Below are positions 43,066 to 52,452 of a stretch of 64,000 nucleotides of DNA, in pieces (position 1 is the first letter of the stretch; each line of letters opens with the position of its first letter). Both the position numbers and the translations under genes were made by a program. This DNA is from Jannaschia helgolandensis (GTDB lineage Bacteria; Pseudomonadota; Alphaproteobacteria; Rhodobacterales; Rhodobacteraceae): NCBI RefSeq assembly GCF_900109285.1, contig NZ_FNZQ01000001.1:1-64000 (forward strand), written 5' to 3'. The notes beneath the pieces were generated by a model, which saw nothing but the letters and a program-made list of their open reading frames with translations, was not told where the DNA came from and made no database searches.

Positions 43066-43776
43066 GTGAGTCGTCGCTTACCTTTAATTCTGCTGCCCGG
43101 CATGATGTGCGACGCACGCCTGTTTTGTCCCCAGACCGACGCGCTTGCCGACCGGCACGTCGAGGTTCTGCCGATCATCGCGGCCGACACGACCGAGGAG
43201 CTGGCCGACGCCGTTCTGGCCGACGCCCCGCCCCGGTTTGCCCTGGCGGGGCTGAGCATGGGCGGCATCGTCGCGATGGAGGTTCTGGCCCGCGCGCCCG
43301 GACGGATCGCCGGTCTGTGCCTGATGGACACAAACCCGATGGCCGAGACGCCGGAGTTCGCCGCCCGGCGAGAGCCACAAATCCAGCGTGTCCGCGCCGG
43401 CCACCTGCGCGCAGTGATGCGCGACGAGATGAAGCCGAACTACCTGGCCGACGGTCCGGGCCGCGATGCGATCCTCGATCTGTGCATGGATATGGCCGAA
43501 AGGCTGGGGGCGGAGGTCTTCATCCGGCAGTCCCGCGCCCTGCAAACCCGACCCGACCACCAGGATACGCTGCGTGGCGTCACGGCCCCCACGTTGGTCC
43601 TCTGCGGACGGGAGGATGCGCTCTGTCCGCTGCACCGACATGCGTTGATGCAGGACCTGATCCCCGGATCGACGTTGACCGTGATCGAAAACGCAGGCCA
43701 TCTGCCGACGCTGGAGCAGCCGGACGCCACGACGTCGGCCCTGCGCAACTGGCTGACACAGGTGGATATGACATGA
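43066..43776 (+). CDS. Alpha/beta-hydrolase
   Basis: This product of about 236 aa has the alpha/beta-hydrolase fold: PLILLPGMMCDARLF (oxyanion region), nucleophile elbow AGLSMGGIVAMEVL (Ser), APTLVLCGREDALCP and the catalytic His in ENAGHLPTLEQP. The start is uncertain. I choose GTG 43066 (reads MSRRLPLIL) because the upstream part of the open frame (to 42901) shows no homology; ATG 43009 is an alternative. The substrate is unknown. Its stop overlaps the next gene's ATG (ATGA at 43773-43776), so the two are coupled. Confidence 0.85.
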   Translation: MSRRLPLILLPGMMCDARLFCPQTDALADRHVEVLPIIAADTTEELADAVLADAPPRFALAGLSMGGIVAMEVLARAPGRIAGLCLMDTNPMAETPEFAARREPQIQRVRAGHLRAVMRDEMKPNYLADGPGRDAILDLCMDMAERLGAEVFIRQSRALQTRPDHQDTLRGVTAPTLVLCGREDALCPLHRHALMQDLIPGSTLTVIENAGHLPTLEQPDATTSALRNWLTQVDMT

Positions 43777-44216
43777 CCCATTATGCCGCCATCATGCTTG
43801 CCGCAGGCATCGGCATCCCGGTTCTCGCGGCGCTGAACGCCCGCCTGGGCGCGAATATCGGTGGACCCGCAGCGGCGGCCTTCGTGCTGTTCACCGTGGC
43901 GCTGATCTGTTCGGGGGTGGCGATGGTTCTGACCGGGCCGGGTGCCCTGGCCCGTGTCGCCGTGCAACCGCCGCATCTGTTCCTGGCGGGTGTGCTGGTC
44001 GCATTCTACGTCCTGTCGATTACCTGGATCGCCCCGGTGTTCGGTGTCGGCAACGCGGTGTTTTTCGTGTTGCTGGGGCAGATGATCTCGGCGGCGGCGA
44101 TCGACCACTTCGGCCTGTTCGGAGCGCGGATCGTGCCGTTGACGGCGGTCCGGGTCGTCGGGCTGATGGCGATGACCGGGGGGCTGGCGCTGATACAGCT
44201 GACGAACCGGGGATAG
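43773..44216 (+). CDS. DMT-superfamily YdcZ (DUF606) membrane protein
   Basis: This 147-aa protein has four or five hydrophobic segments, with AGIGIPVLAALNARLGANIG at the start and QMISAAAIDHFGLFG in the second half, both typical of the YdcZ/DUF606 half-size transporters that act as dimers. It is translationally coupled to the preceding hydrolase. The substrate is unknown. It converges on the FAD-dependent dehydrogenase gene. Confidence 0.85.
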   Translation: MTHYAAIMLAAGIGIPVLAALNARLGANIGGPAAAAFVLFTVALICSGVAMVLTGPGALARVAVQPPHLFLAGVLVAFYVLSITWIAPVFGVGNAVFFVLLGQMISAAAIDHFGLFGARIVPLTAVRVVGLMAMTGGLALIQLTNRG

Positions 44217-44243
44217 CTGCACCCCGGCGGCGGGATCGCCCGA

Positions 44244-45632
44244 TCAGGGGTCCGGCATCACCTTGCCGGGATTCATGCGGTTGTCGGGGTCCAGCGCCGC
44301 CTTGATTGCGCGCATCACGTCCAGCGCCACCGGGTCCTTGCGCCGCGTCATCGTCGCCAGCTTGGACAGGCCGATGCCGTGTTCGGCGCTGATCGAGCCG
44401 CCAAGATCGACCACCACGCCTTCGATCATTTCGCGGATCGCATCCAGATGCGCCGCGTCGTCGCGCGTCGGATAGACCGTCAGATGCACGTTGCCGTCGC
44501 CCAGATGGGCGACAATCAGGTCGTCTGCCTGCGGGTCGATTCTGGCCAGCCCGGCGTGCATCCGCTCGATAAAGTCAGCGACGCCATCCAGCGGCAGGGC
44601 GACATCGTTGTCGACGATGGGCAGCCGGGTGAAGGTGATCTCGGCGGCGACTTCGCGCATGTCCCAGATGTGCCGCCGCTGCGCCTCGTTCTGGGTGATC
44701 ATCGCATCGAGAACTTCGCCCGTTTCGACCGCCTCGGCCAGCACCTCCTCCATCACGTCCCCCAGGGGCCGGGACAGCCCGCCCATGTCGATCATCACGG
44801 CATGATCCTGAATCGCGAAGGGCTGACGCAGATCGGGGCGATGGGTCGCCAGTGCGGTCATGTAGCTGCGCGGCATGTATTCAAACGCCTCGACCGCGCC
44901 GTCGCTGGCCGCCTGAAGCCGCCGCAGAAGCGTCAGTGCCGATGGCAGGTCGCGCACGGCGGCCAGGGCGGTCGCATGGTGGCGGGGTTTCGGCAACAGG
45001 CGCAGGACGGCGCCGGTGATGATGCCCAGCACGCCTTCGGCCCCGATGAACAGGTCGCGCAGGTCGAGACCGGAGTTGTCCTTGCGCAGCTCGCTCATCA
45101 GATCAAGCACCCGGCCGTCGGCCAGCACAACCTCCAACCCCAGCACCAGCCCGCGCGTCGACCCGTATCGCACGACGTTGGACCCGCCCGCGTTGGTCGA
45201 CAGGAAGCCGCCGACGCGGGCCGATCCCCGTGCCCCGAAGGTCAGCGGAAAGATCAGGTCGTGGGCGTCGGCGGCATCGTGGATGTCGGACAGGACGACG
45301 CCTGCCTCGACCACGGCGACCCCTGCATCGGGCCGCAGATCGCGGATTGCCGTCATCCGTTCGAGCGAGATCATCAGTGCGCCGGTATTTGCCGTGCCGC
45401 CGACCAGCCCGGTGTTGCCGCCGACGGGCACGACAGCCAGACCGTGCCGGGCGGCGATGCGCACCGTCTGCGATACCTGATCGGTGGAAGCCGGGCGCGC
45501 CACGGCAAGCGGATCGGCGCGCCATTTGCCGGTCCAGTCCTTCGCAAAACGTGCGGTCGCCTCGCCGGTCAGGACGTGTGCGTCGCCCAGAAGTGCGCGC
45601 AGGTCGTTCAGCGCGGCGCGGTGGTCTGTCAT
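44244..45632 (-). CDS. FAD-binding oxidase, GlcD/D-lactate dehydrogenase type
   Basis: This 462-aa flavoprotein of the PCMH/GlcD family oxidises a D-2-hydroxy acid (D-lactate, glycolate or D-2-hydroxyglutarate). FAD-binding segments include VVPVGGNTGLVGG and FLSTNAGGSNVVRYGSTRG; the C-terminal cap has IVAHLGDGNVHLTVYP and ISAEHGIGLSK. I start at ATG 45632, preceded by GGAGGAGCCGCC, rather than the in-frame ATG at 45662. With the LldD-type enzyme it may let the cell use both lactate isomers, but this is inference. Confidence 0.88.
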   Translation of the reverse strand: MTDHRAALNDLRALLGDAHVLTGEATARFAKDWTGKWRADPLAVARPASTDQVSQTVRIAARHGLAVVPVGGNTGLVGGTANTGALMISLERMTAIRDLRPDAGVAVVEAGVVLSDIHDAADAHDLIFPLTFGARGSARVGGFLSTNAGGSNVVRYGSTRGLVLGLEVVLADGRVLDLMSELRKDNSGLDLRDLFIGAEGVLGIITGAVLRLLPKPRHHATALAAVRDLPSALTLLRRLQAASDGAVEAFEYMPRSYMTALATHRPDLRQPFAIQDHAVMIDMGGLSRPLGDVMEEVLAEAVETGEVLDAMITQNEAQRRHIWDMREVAAEITFTRLPIVDNDVALPLDGVADFIERMHAGLARIDPQADDLIVAHLGDGNVHLTVYPTRDDAAHLDAIREMIEGVVVDLGGSISAEHGIGLSKLATMTRRKDPVALDVMRAIKAALDPDNRMNPGKVMPDP

Positions 45633-45696
45633 GGCGGCTCCTCCAAAGGTGAGTGCTGCCACGGGTCGCCTGCGATGAAAAGGCGTGGTGGCGGTC

Positions 45697-45725
45697 TTGA
45701 CGCTTCTGGCGCGGGGTCGTATTCG
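45697..45725 (+). promoter_or_regulatory. Promoter of tRNA-Met
   Basis: TTGACG (45697-45702), a 17-bp spacer and TATTCG (45720-45725) lie just upstream of the tRNA gene, putting the transcription start a few bases before the mature 5' end at 45736. Confidence 0.6.
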
Positions 45726-45735
45726 GCGCGCCAGA

Positions 45736-45812
45736 GGCGGTGTAGCTCAGTTGGTTAGAGCAGCGGAATCATAATCCGCGTGTCCGGGGTTCAAGTCCCT
45801 GCACCGCCACCA
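45736..45812 (+). tRNA. tRNA-Met (anticodon CAU)
   Basis: This is a 77-nt tRNA gene with encoded CCA. The acceptor stem GGCGGTG pairs with CACCGCC, the D-arm is AGCTCAGTTGGTTAGAGC, the anticodon stem GCGGA/TCCGC holds loop ATCATAA with CAT at 45770-45772, and the T-loop is GGTTCAAGTCC. The A1-U72/C1 mismatch typical of initiator tRNA is absent, so this is elongator Met. A tRNA-Ile2 with lysidine-modified CAU cannot be strictly excluded, but the arm sequences resemble alphaproteobacterial elongator Met. Confidence 0.95.
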
Positions 45813-45851
45813 GTCCTTCGTTCCCAACCTGAAGTCTGCGTCCGATTGCGC

Positions 45852-45893
45852 GCCTGACGGAATTGCACGCGCGTGCAAAGTCATCGGTCAGGC
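45852..45893. promoter_or_regulatory. Nested palindrome upstream of the heme-oxygenase-like gene
   Basis: A perfect 16-bp palindrome TTGCACGCGCGTGCAA (45863-45878) is flanked by a second inverted repeat GCCTGAC (45852-45858) / GTCAGGC (45887-45893). It lies 47 bp before the heme-oxygenase-like ORF and 40 bp after tRNA-Met. It has no U-tract, so an operator is more likely than a terminator. Confidence 0.5.
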
Positions 45894-45939
45894 GAACCAA
45901 CGACTTGCAACGGTCGACCGGGCGGGCGATCACTTTGTC

Positions 45940-46467
45940 ATGACATTGACCGAACCGTTTCTCCGCGATCGACTGCGCACCGGCACCCGCGCTGCACAGG
46001 ACGCGCTGGACCGGGCGCAGCGCCGCTTTTCCCTGAAGGATCCGGACGGGTTGCGGCGGTTTCTGGCGGCTCAGTCAGATGCGCTTTCCGCTTTGCGGAC
46101 CTGCGATGACGCGCTGGCCCCGGCACTGGATGCGGCGCTGGCGTTGCTGGCTGAAGACTTGGACGACCTCGGTCACGACGCGCCGCCCAAGACCTGGCCG
46201 CGTCCTCGGACCGACGACGCCCTGGCGCGGGGCTATGTCTGGCATTCCCAGCGGGTGGCGCTGCGGATGATGGCGCGCGCGCTGCCCGAGGGCGGATCGG
46301 GACAATCGTATCTGACGGCACCCCGCGACGCGACGGAATGGCGGACGCTGTGCGCCATTCTGGAGGAGACGCCGGGGTACGGTGCGGCGGGCGACGTGAC
46401 GTTGCAGGCGGCGAACGACTGGCTGGCCCTGTTCGAAACGATCTGCCACGATCATGCGCGCCGCTGA
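45940..46467 (+). CDS. Heme-oxygenase-like protein lacking the axial His
   Basis: This 175-aa all-helical protein resembles bacterial biliverdin-producing heme oxygenases. It has LRDRLRTGTRAAQDALDRA at the start, where active enzymes read LR..TR..H..LD, a GLRRFLAAQ segment, and GYVWHSQRVALRMMARAL where the family has a G-S-x-L-G distal helix. The proximal heme-ligand His position appears to be Gln here (about residue 20), and the distal GS is changed to HS. It may therefore bind something else or be non-catalytic. It lies beside the hemC/E/F genes and behind a strong palindrome. Homology is judged by eye. Confidence 0.5.
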   Translation: MTLTEPFLRDRLRTGTRAAQDALDRAQRRFSLKDPDGLRRFLAAQSDALSALRTCDDALAPALDAALALLAEDLDDLGHDAPPKTWPRPRTDDALARGYVWHSQRVALRMMARALPEGGSGQSYLTAPRDATEWRTLCAILEETPGYGAAGDVTLQAANDWLALFETICHDHARR

Positions 46468-46564
46468 CATCCATGCACGTCTGCCGTTTCCGACAAAGCC
46501 TGGTCTTTTCATGCGCGACCCGGCGGTCTAGGACCGGCGGTATCGGTAACAGAAGGACGCCGCG

Positions 46565-47962
46565 ATGCCCGCAGATGCACGGATCGGCCTGATTGGCCTT
46601 GGCACCATGGGCACAGCCCTGGCGCTGAACATTGCCGAAAAAGGTTTCGACATCGCGGTCTTCAACCGCACCACGCAGGTGACGCGCGACTTTGCCGCGG
46701 GCGCGGGCGATCTGGCCCCAAGGATCACTCCGACCGAAACGCTGGAAGAATTTGTCGCCGCCCTCGCGAAACCCCGCGCGATCATCCTTATGGTGCCGGC
46801 GGGCGATCCGGTCGACGACCAGATCGAAGCGCTTCGACCGCTGCTGGACGACGACGATCTTATCATCGATGCCGGTAACGCGAACTTCCATGACACCAAT
46901 CGCCGGGTCGCGGCGTCGGACCATCCCTATCTGGGTGTCGGCGTCTCGGGCGGAGAAGAAGGTGCGCGACACGGCCCTTCGATCATGGGTGGCGGCGCGC
47001 CGGAGGTCTGGGCGCGGGTCGAGGATATCATGCTGGCGATTTCGGCCAAGTATAAGGGCGAGCCCTGCGCCGCGCTGATGGGACCTGCGGGCGCGGGTCA
47101 CTTCGTCAAGATGGTCCACAACGGCATCGAATACGCCGACATGCAGATGATCGCCGAGATCTATGGCATCCTGCGCGATGGCCACGGCCTGTCCGAGGAC
47201 GAGATCGGCAAGGTCTTCGAAGATTGGAACACCGGTCCGCTCGAAAGCTATCTGATCGAGATCTCCGGCAAGGTCGCGCGCGCCAGGGACGTCGCAACCG
47301 GCAAGCCGCTGCTTTCGGTCATCGTGGATGCAGCCGGGCAGAAGGGCACCGGTCGCTGGACCGCGATCGAGGCGCTGCACCTGCTGACGCCGATCCCCGC
47401 CATCTCCGCCGCCGTCGACGCGCGAAACATATCCTCGCGGCTCCAGGAGCGGGCCTCGGGGCAGGATATCTTCGGGGCCGCCCCGCAGCGCTTCGACGAT
47501 CTGGATCTCAAGACACTTGAAGGCGCGCTGATCGCGGGCAAGATCTTGGCCTATGCGCAGGGCTTCGTCATGATCGCAGCTACCGGAGATGTGTATGGCT
47601 GGGACATCGACCTGCCTCAGGTGGCGCGTATCTGGCGGGAAGGCTGCATCATCCGCTCCACGATGCTGGACGATATGGCCGCCGCCCTGGCCGACCATGC
47701 GGGCGATAACCTGATGCGCACACCGTATTTCGCGGATCTGATGAAGACCCATCACGGCGCGCTGCGGCACGTTGTGGCCGGGGCCGCGCTGAACGGGCAT
47801 GCAACGCCCGCGCTGTCATCAGGGCTGGCGTATTTCGATATGATGCGCACGGCACGCGGCACCGCGAACATGATTCAGGGTCAGCGCGATTTCTTTGGAC
47901 TGCACGGGTTCGTTCATGTGAATGGCGCGACGGATCAGCACGGCCCCTGGGCCCAGGACTGA
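46565..47962 (+). CDS. gnd: 6-phosphogluconate dehydrogenase, decarboxylating
   Basis: This 465-aa enzyme oxidises and decarboxylates 6-phosphogluconate to ribulose 5-phosphate with NADP in the pentose phosphate pathway. It has the N-terminal Rossmann motif IGLIGLGTMGTALALNIAEK, VFNRTTQ, and the catalytic segment MGPAGAGHFVKMVHNGIEYA (Lys near residue 182). The C-terminal helical domain ends normally. Start and length are standard. It is rightward and converges on hemC. Confidence 0.95.
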   Translation: MPADARIGLIGLGTMGTALALNIAEKGFDIAVFNRTTQVTRDFAAGAGDLAPRITPTETLEEFVAALAKPRAIILMVPAGDPVDDQIEALRPLLDDDDLIIDAGNANFHDTNRRVAASDHPYLGVGVSGGEEGARHGPSIMGGGAPEVWARVEDIMLAISAKYKGEPCAALMGPAGAGHFVKMVHNGIEYADMQMIAEIYGILRDGHGLSEDEIGKVFEDWNTGPLESYLIEISGKVARARDVATGKPLLSVIVDAAGQKGTGRWTAIEALHLLTPIPAISAAVDARNISSRLQERASGQDIFGAAPQRFDDLDLKTLEGALIAGKILAYAQGFVMIAATGDVYGWDIDLPQVARIWREGCIIRSTMLDDMAAALADHAGDNLMRTPYFADLMKTHHGALRHVVAGAALNGHATPALSSGLAYFDMMRTARGTANMIQGQRDFFGLHGFVHVNGATDQHGPWAQD

Positions 47963-47976
47963 GATAACAAGGACGG

Positions 47977-48921
47977 TCAGGCGCGCCAGTCGAAGAACCC
48001 GGCGGGCGCACGGGCCAGAAGGTTTTCGGCCATGGCATATCCCAGCGCCGCGCCCTCCATCGCCGGACAATCGCCCGCAACCGTCAGCACGTCCGACCCG
48101 TCGGGGCGCAGAATCTCGCCCCGGAATCGCAGCCTGTCGCCGTCCAGCTCGGCCAGCCCGGCGATCGGTGTTTCGCAGCTGCCGTCCAGCGTCAAAAGGA
48201 AGGCACGTTCGCAAGCCAGCCGCAGGCCGGTGTCCCTGTCGTGGATCGCCGACAGCAGTTCGGCCATGCGAGTGTCGTCGGCGCGACGTTCGATCCCGAT
48301 TGCACCCTGCGCCACGGCGGGCAGCATATCGGCGGGATCGGTCGCATGGCGCGGCACGTCCGTCAGACCCAGCCGGTTCAGCCCCGCCATCGCAAGAAAC
48401 GTGGCATCCGCCACGCCGTCGCGCAGCTTGGCCATGCGGGTCTGCACGTTGCCGCGAAACTCGACCAGTTTCACGTCGGGCCGCCGCACCGCGATCTGGG
48501 CACGACGGCGCAGGCTGGACGATCCGACGACCGCGCCCTGCGGCATATCGGCCAGCGCCACACCGGTCAGGGTGACGAAAGCATCGCGCACGTCTTCGCG
48601 CGGCAGATAGGTGTCGATTGTCAGACCGTCCGGTTGCAGCGTCGGCATGTCCTTCATCGAATGAACCGCGATGTCGATTGAGCCGTCCAGAAGCGCGTCC
48701 TCGATTTCGCGCGTGAATAGGCCCTTGCCGCCGATTTCCGACAGGGGACGGTCCAGCACGCGATCGCCGGTGGTCTTGATGATCTCGATGTGGAATGCCG
48801 CCTGCGGCAGGTCGAAGGCCGCCGCCAGCCGGTCGCGCGTCTCGTGCGCCTGCGCCAGCGCAAGGGGCGAGCCGCGCGTGCCGATAGACAGGGGCGCGTC
48901 AGAGGTTGGCAAATCGGACAT
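47977..48921 (-). CDS. hemC: Hydroxymethylbilane synthase (porphobilinogen deaminase)
   Basis: This 314-aa enzyme polymerises four porphobilinogens to hydroxymethylbilane in heme and cobalamin synthesis. It has IGTRGSPLALAQAHETRDRL, GGKGLFTREIEDALLDG, VAVHSMKDMPT-type residues (AVHSMKDMPTLQ) and the cofactor-binding Cys in LTLDGSCETPIAGL. The open frame extends upstream to 49110, but ATG 48921 (MSDLPTSDAPLSIG) gives the right length. It is divergent from hemE with 91 bp between, a common arrangement in alphaproteobacteria. Confidence 0.95.
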   Translation of the reverse strand: MSDLPTSDAPLSIGTRGSPLALAQAHETRDRLAAAFDLPQAAFHIEIIKTTGDRVLDRPLSEIGGKGLFTREIEDALLDGSIDIAVHSMKDMPTLQPDGLTIDTYLPREDVRDAFVTLTGVALADMPQGAVVGSSSLRRRAQIAVRRPDVKLVEFRGNVQTRMAKLRDGVADATFLAMAGLNRLGLTDVPRHATDPADMLPAVAQGAIGIERRADDTRMAELLSAIHDRDTGLRLACERAFLLTLDGSCETPIAGLAELDGDRLRFRGEILRPDGSDVLTVAGDCPAMEGAALGYAMAENLLARAPAGFFDWRA

Positions 48922-49012
48922 AGGGCACACTTCCCGCTTCGGTTGACACCACCTGCCCGCCACGACAGGTCGTGTCCAGACCAGACCCGCCTCAGACCGC
49001 GCCGGAGTGAAC

Positions 49013-50041
49013 ATGACCAAAGCCATCCTCAGATCCCTCGCCGGTGAAACGCTGCCGGTGCCGCCCGTCTGGATGATGCGACAGGCCGGACGGTACCTGC
49101 CGGAATACAAGGCGACGCGGGCACAGGCCGGGGATTTCCTGTCGCTGTGCTACAACCCCGATCTGGCGACCGAAGTGACGCTGCAGCCGATCCGGCGCTT
49201 CGGCTTCGACGCCGCGATCCTGTTTGCGGACATCCTGCTGGTGCCGCAGGCGCTGGGCGCGGACCTGTGGTTCGTCACCGGCGAAGGCCCGCGCCTGTCT
49301 ACCGTCACAAGGGCCGTTGATCTGGCGAAGCTGAAACCGGTCGCCGCCATCCACGAGACGTTACACCCGATCTATCAGACGGTCCGCAATCTGGCGGGCG
49401 AACTGCCGTCCGAGGTAACGCTGATCGGCTTTGCCGGTGCGCCGTGGACGGTGGCGACATATATGATTGCGGGTCAGGGGACGCCCGATCAGGCCCCGGC
49501 CCACGCGCTGAAAGACACCGACCGTGCGACGTTCGAAGCGCTGATTGATCTTATCACCGACGCCACCATCGAATACCTGTCGGCGCAGATCGACGCGGGC
49601 GCCGAAGTGGTCAAGCTGTTCGACAGCTGGGCCGGGTCGCTGTCGGGCGACGACTTCGACCGCTATGCGCTGGCCCCCGCCCGCACGATCATCGCCGCGC
49701 TCAAGGCCAGGCATCCGGGTGTGCCGGTTATCGCCTTCCCGCGCGAGGCAGGAGACAAATACGTGGGCTTCCATGCCGCGACAGGGGCCGATTGCGTGGC
49801 TGTCGATAATTCGGTCGATGCGGCATGGGTCGCCGAAAACGTGCAGACCGGCGGCTGCGTTCAGGGCAATCTTGCGTCGCGGCACATGGTCACGGGGGGT
49901 GACGCCCTGGTGTCGGAGGTCCGGCGCATTCGCGATGCGCTGTCGCAGGGACCGCATATCTTCAACCTGGGCCACGGCATCACCCCGGACGCGGACCCCG
50001 ACAACGTCTCGCTGATGATCGACACGCTGCGCGAGAAATAG
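49013..50041 (+). CDS. hemE: Uroporphyrinogen decarboxylase
   Basis: This 342-aa enzyme removes four carboxyls from uroporphyrinogen III to make coproporphyrinogen III, the substrate of HemF downstream. It has [19 protein letters not shown] (signature), [19 protein letters not shown] and the C-terminal [16 protein letters not shown] and [11 protein letters not shown] start at ATG 49013 (MTKAILRSL) with GGAG at 49004-49007; a GTG at 49007 overlaps that site. It is probably cotranscribed with the following FAD oxidoreductase 35 nt away. Confidence 0.96.
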   Translation: MTKAILRSLAGETLPVPPVWMMRQAGRYLPEYKATRAQAGDFLSLCYNPDLATEVTLQPIRRFGFDAAILFADILLVPQALGADLWFVTGEGPRLSTVTRAVDLAKLKPVAAIHETLHPIYQTVRNLAGELPSEVTLIGFAGAPWTVATYMIAGQGTPDQAPAHALKDTDRATFEALIDLITDATIEYLSAQIDAGAEVVKLFDSWAGSLSGDDFDRYALAPARTIIAALKARHPGVPVIAFPREAGDKYVGFHAATGADCVAVDNSVDAAWVAENVQTGGCVQGNLASRHMVTGGDALVSEVRRIRDALSQGPHIFNLGHGITPDADPDNVSLMIDTLREK

Positions 50042-50076
50042 CTTTCGCGGAGGCGGTCCCTGCGCCAGCATCGGAT

Positions 50077-51273
50077 ATGATGCAGAGATTCGATTATATC
50101 GTCATCGGTGGCGGCATGATGGGTGCGCCCTGCGCCCGGTATCTGGCCGAATCCGGCGCGTCCGTCGCGTTGATCGCGCCCCCGGAACCGCCCGTCAAAT
50201 CCGACAGCAAGGGGCCTTTCGCCAGCCATTACGATGCCGCGCGGATCACCCGGCGCGTGGCGGCGGATGCGGACTGGTCGCTGCTCTCGCGCCGGTCCAT
50301 CGACCGTTATCGCGATCTGGAAGCCCGGTCAGGTCAGACCATTTTCCACGAAACCGGAGCCATCATGGCCGGGCCGCAGGACGGACCGATGGGGGATTTC
50401 ACCGCCCGGTTCCACGCCGTGGCCGAAGCCCTGCCGCCTCCGCCGTCGATTATCGGCACCTGCGAGACATGGGAAACGCTGGGGTTGGCCCTGCCCTGCG
50501 GGTCCCTGGTCAGCCATGAGACGACGCTGGGCGGCTGGATCGACCCGCGCGCCATGCGCGACGCGCAGATCGCTCTGGCGCAAGCGGCCGGTGCAACCGT
50601 CCTGAGCCAGGCCGCCATCGCCCGGCAGGACGGCATCGTCACACTCGCCGACGGCACGCGGACCGGCGGCGCGCAGGTCGTCGTCGCCACCGGACCCCAT
50701 GCCGGGTCGGATGGTTTGTTGCCCCGGCAGCCGCGTATCAAGGTCTGGGCCCGCACCATCGCCTTCGCCCGCCTGTCCGAAGCGACGGGCGCGGCGCTGG
50801 CCGACATGCCGTCGGTCATATGGGTGCCGCAGGGATGGGATCATGACCTGTATATGCTGCCCCCGGTCCGTTATCCCGACGGGCATCTGTACCTCAAGAT
50901 CGGCGGGCAGGTGGACAGCCCGCGCATTCACACCGCCACCGAGATGCGAAACTGGTATCACGGCACCGGTGACGCTCATGTCGGCGCACGCCTTCTGGAC
51001 GAGATGCGGGCCTTGCTGCCGGGTGTTGCGTTCGAAGCGACGCACACCGGTCCCTGCGCGGTGGTCTGGACCGACACCGGATTCCCCTGCATCGAGCGTC
51101 AGGACGACACCGTGACCGCGCTTATCGGCGGCAATGGCGCGGCGGCGAAATGCGGGGATGAACTGGGGCGACTGGGCTCGATGGTGGCGCGAGGCCTGTC
51201 GCTGGATGGCGAAGGCTACGCCACCGATTTCGCGGGTGTCTGGGAGCGGGCGGGCGAAATGGCGGACGGCTGA
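50077..51273 (+). CDS. FAD-dependent oxidoreductase (DAO family)
   Basis: This 398-aa flavoprotein has an N-terminal dinucleotide-binding motif FDYIVIGGGMMGAPCARYLA and a DAO-type substrate domain, ending LIGGNGAAAKCGDELGRLGS. It resembles sarcosine or N-methyl-amino-acid oxidase-like enzymes; the substrate cannot be fixed. Two ATGs (50077, 50080) are adjacent. It lies between hemE and hemF, 4 bp from the convergent hemF stop, but there is no sign of a tetrapyrrole function. Confidence 0.8.
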   Translation: MMQRFDYIVIGGGMMGAPCARYLAESGASVALIAPPEPPVKSDSKGPFASHYDAARITRRVAADADWSLLSRRSIDRYRDLEARSGQTIFHETGAIMAGPQDGPMGDFTARFHAVAEALPPPPSIIGTCETWETLGLALPCGSLVSHETTLGGWIDPRAMRDAQIALAQAAGATVLSQAAIARQDGIVTLADGTRTGGAQVVVATGPHAGSDGLLPRQPRIKVWARTIAFARLSEATGAALADMPSVIWVPQGWDHDLYMLPPVRYPDGHLYLKIGGQVDSPRIHTATEMRNWYHGTGDAHVGARLLDEMRALLPGVAFEATHTGPCAVVWTDTGFPCIERQDDTVTALIGGNGAAAKCGDELGRLGSMVARGLSLDGEGYATDFAGVWERAGEMADG

Positions 51274-51277
51274 TCCG

Positions 51278-52180
51278 TCAGTGCCACTTGGCCTCGGGCG
51301 GCAGCGACATCAGAACCGCATCGGCATCATGCCCGGATTCCAGCCCGAACTTCGTGCCCCGGTCATAGACCAGGTTATATTCCGCATAGAGACCGCGATG
51401 CACCAGTTGCACGTCCTTGTCCGCATCGGTCCAGGGCTGAGCGCGCCGTTTCTCCACCAGCGGCAGGAACGCGGGCAGGAACTGTTCGCCGACTGACCTG
51501 GTGAAGGCGAAATCCGCATCCCAGTCGCCTGTGTTCAGGTCGTCGTAGAAGATCCCGCCGACGCCCCGCGCCCGTTTGCGGTGGGGGATATAAAAATACT
51601 CGTCGGCCCAGGCTTTCAGCCGGGCATAACGCCCCGCCTCTCCTTCGGCCTCGTGCCCGTCGCAGGCCTGCTGCATCCGGGCGTGGAAATGCGCCGTGTC
51701 CTCGGGATATTCCAGACAGGGGTTCAGGTCGCTGCCGCCGCCGAACCACCATGCATGCGGCGTCCAGAACATGCGCGTGTTCATATGGACCGCCGGAACA
51801 TGCGGGTTTCGCATATGCGCCACCAGAGAAATGCCGCTGGCCCAGAAGCGCGGGTCGTCGGCCATGCCGGGCACGCCGCGCGCGGCCATCGCCTTTTGCG
51901 CCCGGTCGCCCAGATGGCCGTGAACTTCGGACCAGTTTACGCCGACCTTCTCGAAAACGCGCCCGCCGCGCATCACCGACATCAATCCGCCGCCCGCATC
52001 GGACCCGTCATCCGCCGTGCGCCGGGTCGGCGTCACCTCGAACCGTCCGGCGGGCAGGTCCGCAAAGGGACGGGGTGCATCCGCGTCTTCCACCGTCTCG
52101 AAGGCGGCGACGATCCGGTCGCGCAATTCATGAAACCAGTCGGCTGCATCCCGTTTTCGGGTCTTGGATATGTCTGTCAT
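51278..52180 (-). CDS. hemF: Coproporphyrinogen III oxidase, aerobic
   Basis: This 300-aa oxygen-dependent enzyme oxidatively decarboxylates coproporphyrinogen III to protoporphyrinogen IX. It has GGGLMSVMRGGRVFEKVGVN, VPAVHMNTRMFW, WWFGGGSDLNPCLEYPEDT and GIFYDDLNTGDWD. The length is typical. It is leftward, with 272 bp before the next gene (divergent D,D-carboxypeptidase); that gap is less GC-rich but shows no gene. No FnrL-like TTGAT-N4-ATCAA box is visible. Confidence 0.96.
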   Translation of the reverse strand: MTDISKTRKRDAADWFHELRDRIVAAFETVEDADAPRPFADLPAGRFEVTPTRRTADDGSDAGGGLMSVMRGGRVFEKVGVNWSEVHGHLGDRAQKAMAARGVPGMADDPRFWASGISLVAHMRNPHVPAVHMNTRMFWTPHAWWFGGGSDLNPCLEYPEDTAHFHARMQQACDGHEAEGEAGRYARLKAWADEYFYIPHRKRARGVGGIFYDDLNTGDWDADFAFTRSVGEQFLPAFLPLVEKRRAQPWTDADKDVQLVHRGLYAEYNLVYDRGTKFGLESGHDADAVLMSLPPEAKWH

Positions 52181-52452
52181 ATATCGAAACCTGCTTTTGC
52201 ATTTTGGCAGTCTTCAGCGAGTGGTCGCCGAACCCGCCATATTTCCGCCACGATATACGCCTTCGGTTGTGGACAAGTCGAGATCAGCCCACCAGATGTC
52301 GCCGAATGATGCCGCAATCTGGGCAATTTGAAGGCACCCCGCTGAGCGGTAGATTTTACTACTCAATTAAGGTTAGTATAAACCAAATCACACAGGTCAC
52401 CGGCGACAAGATCGGGACCCAAGGCAGACTGAGCAGTCTAGTGAACATAAAC

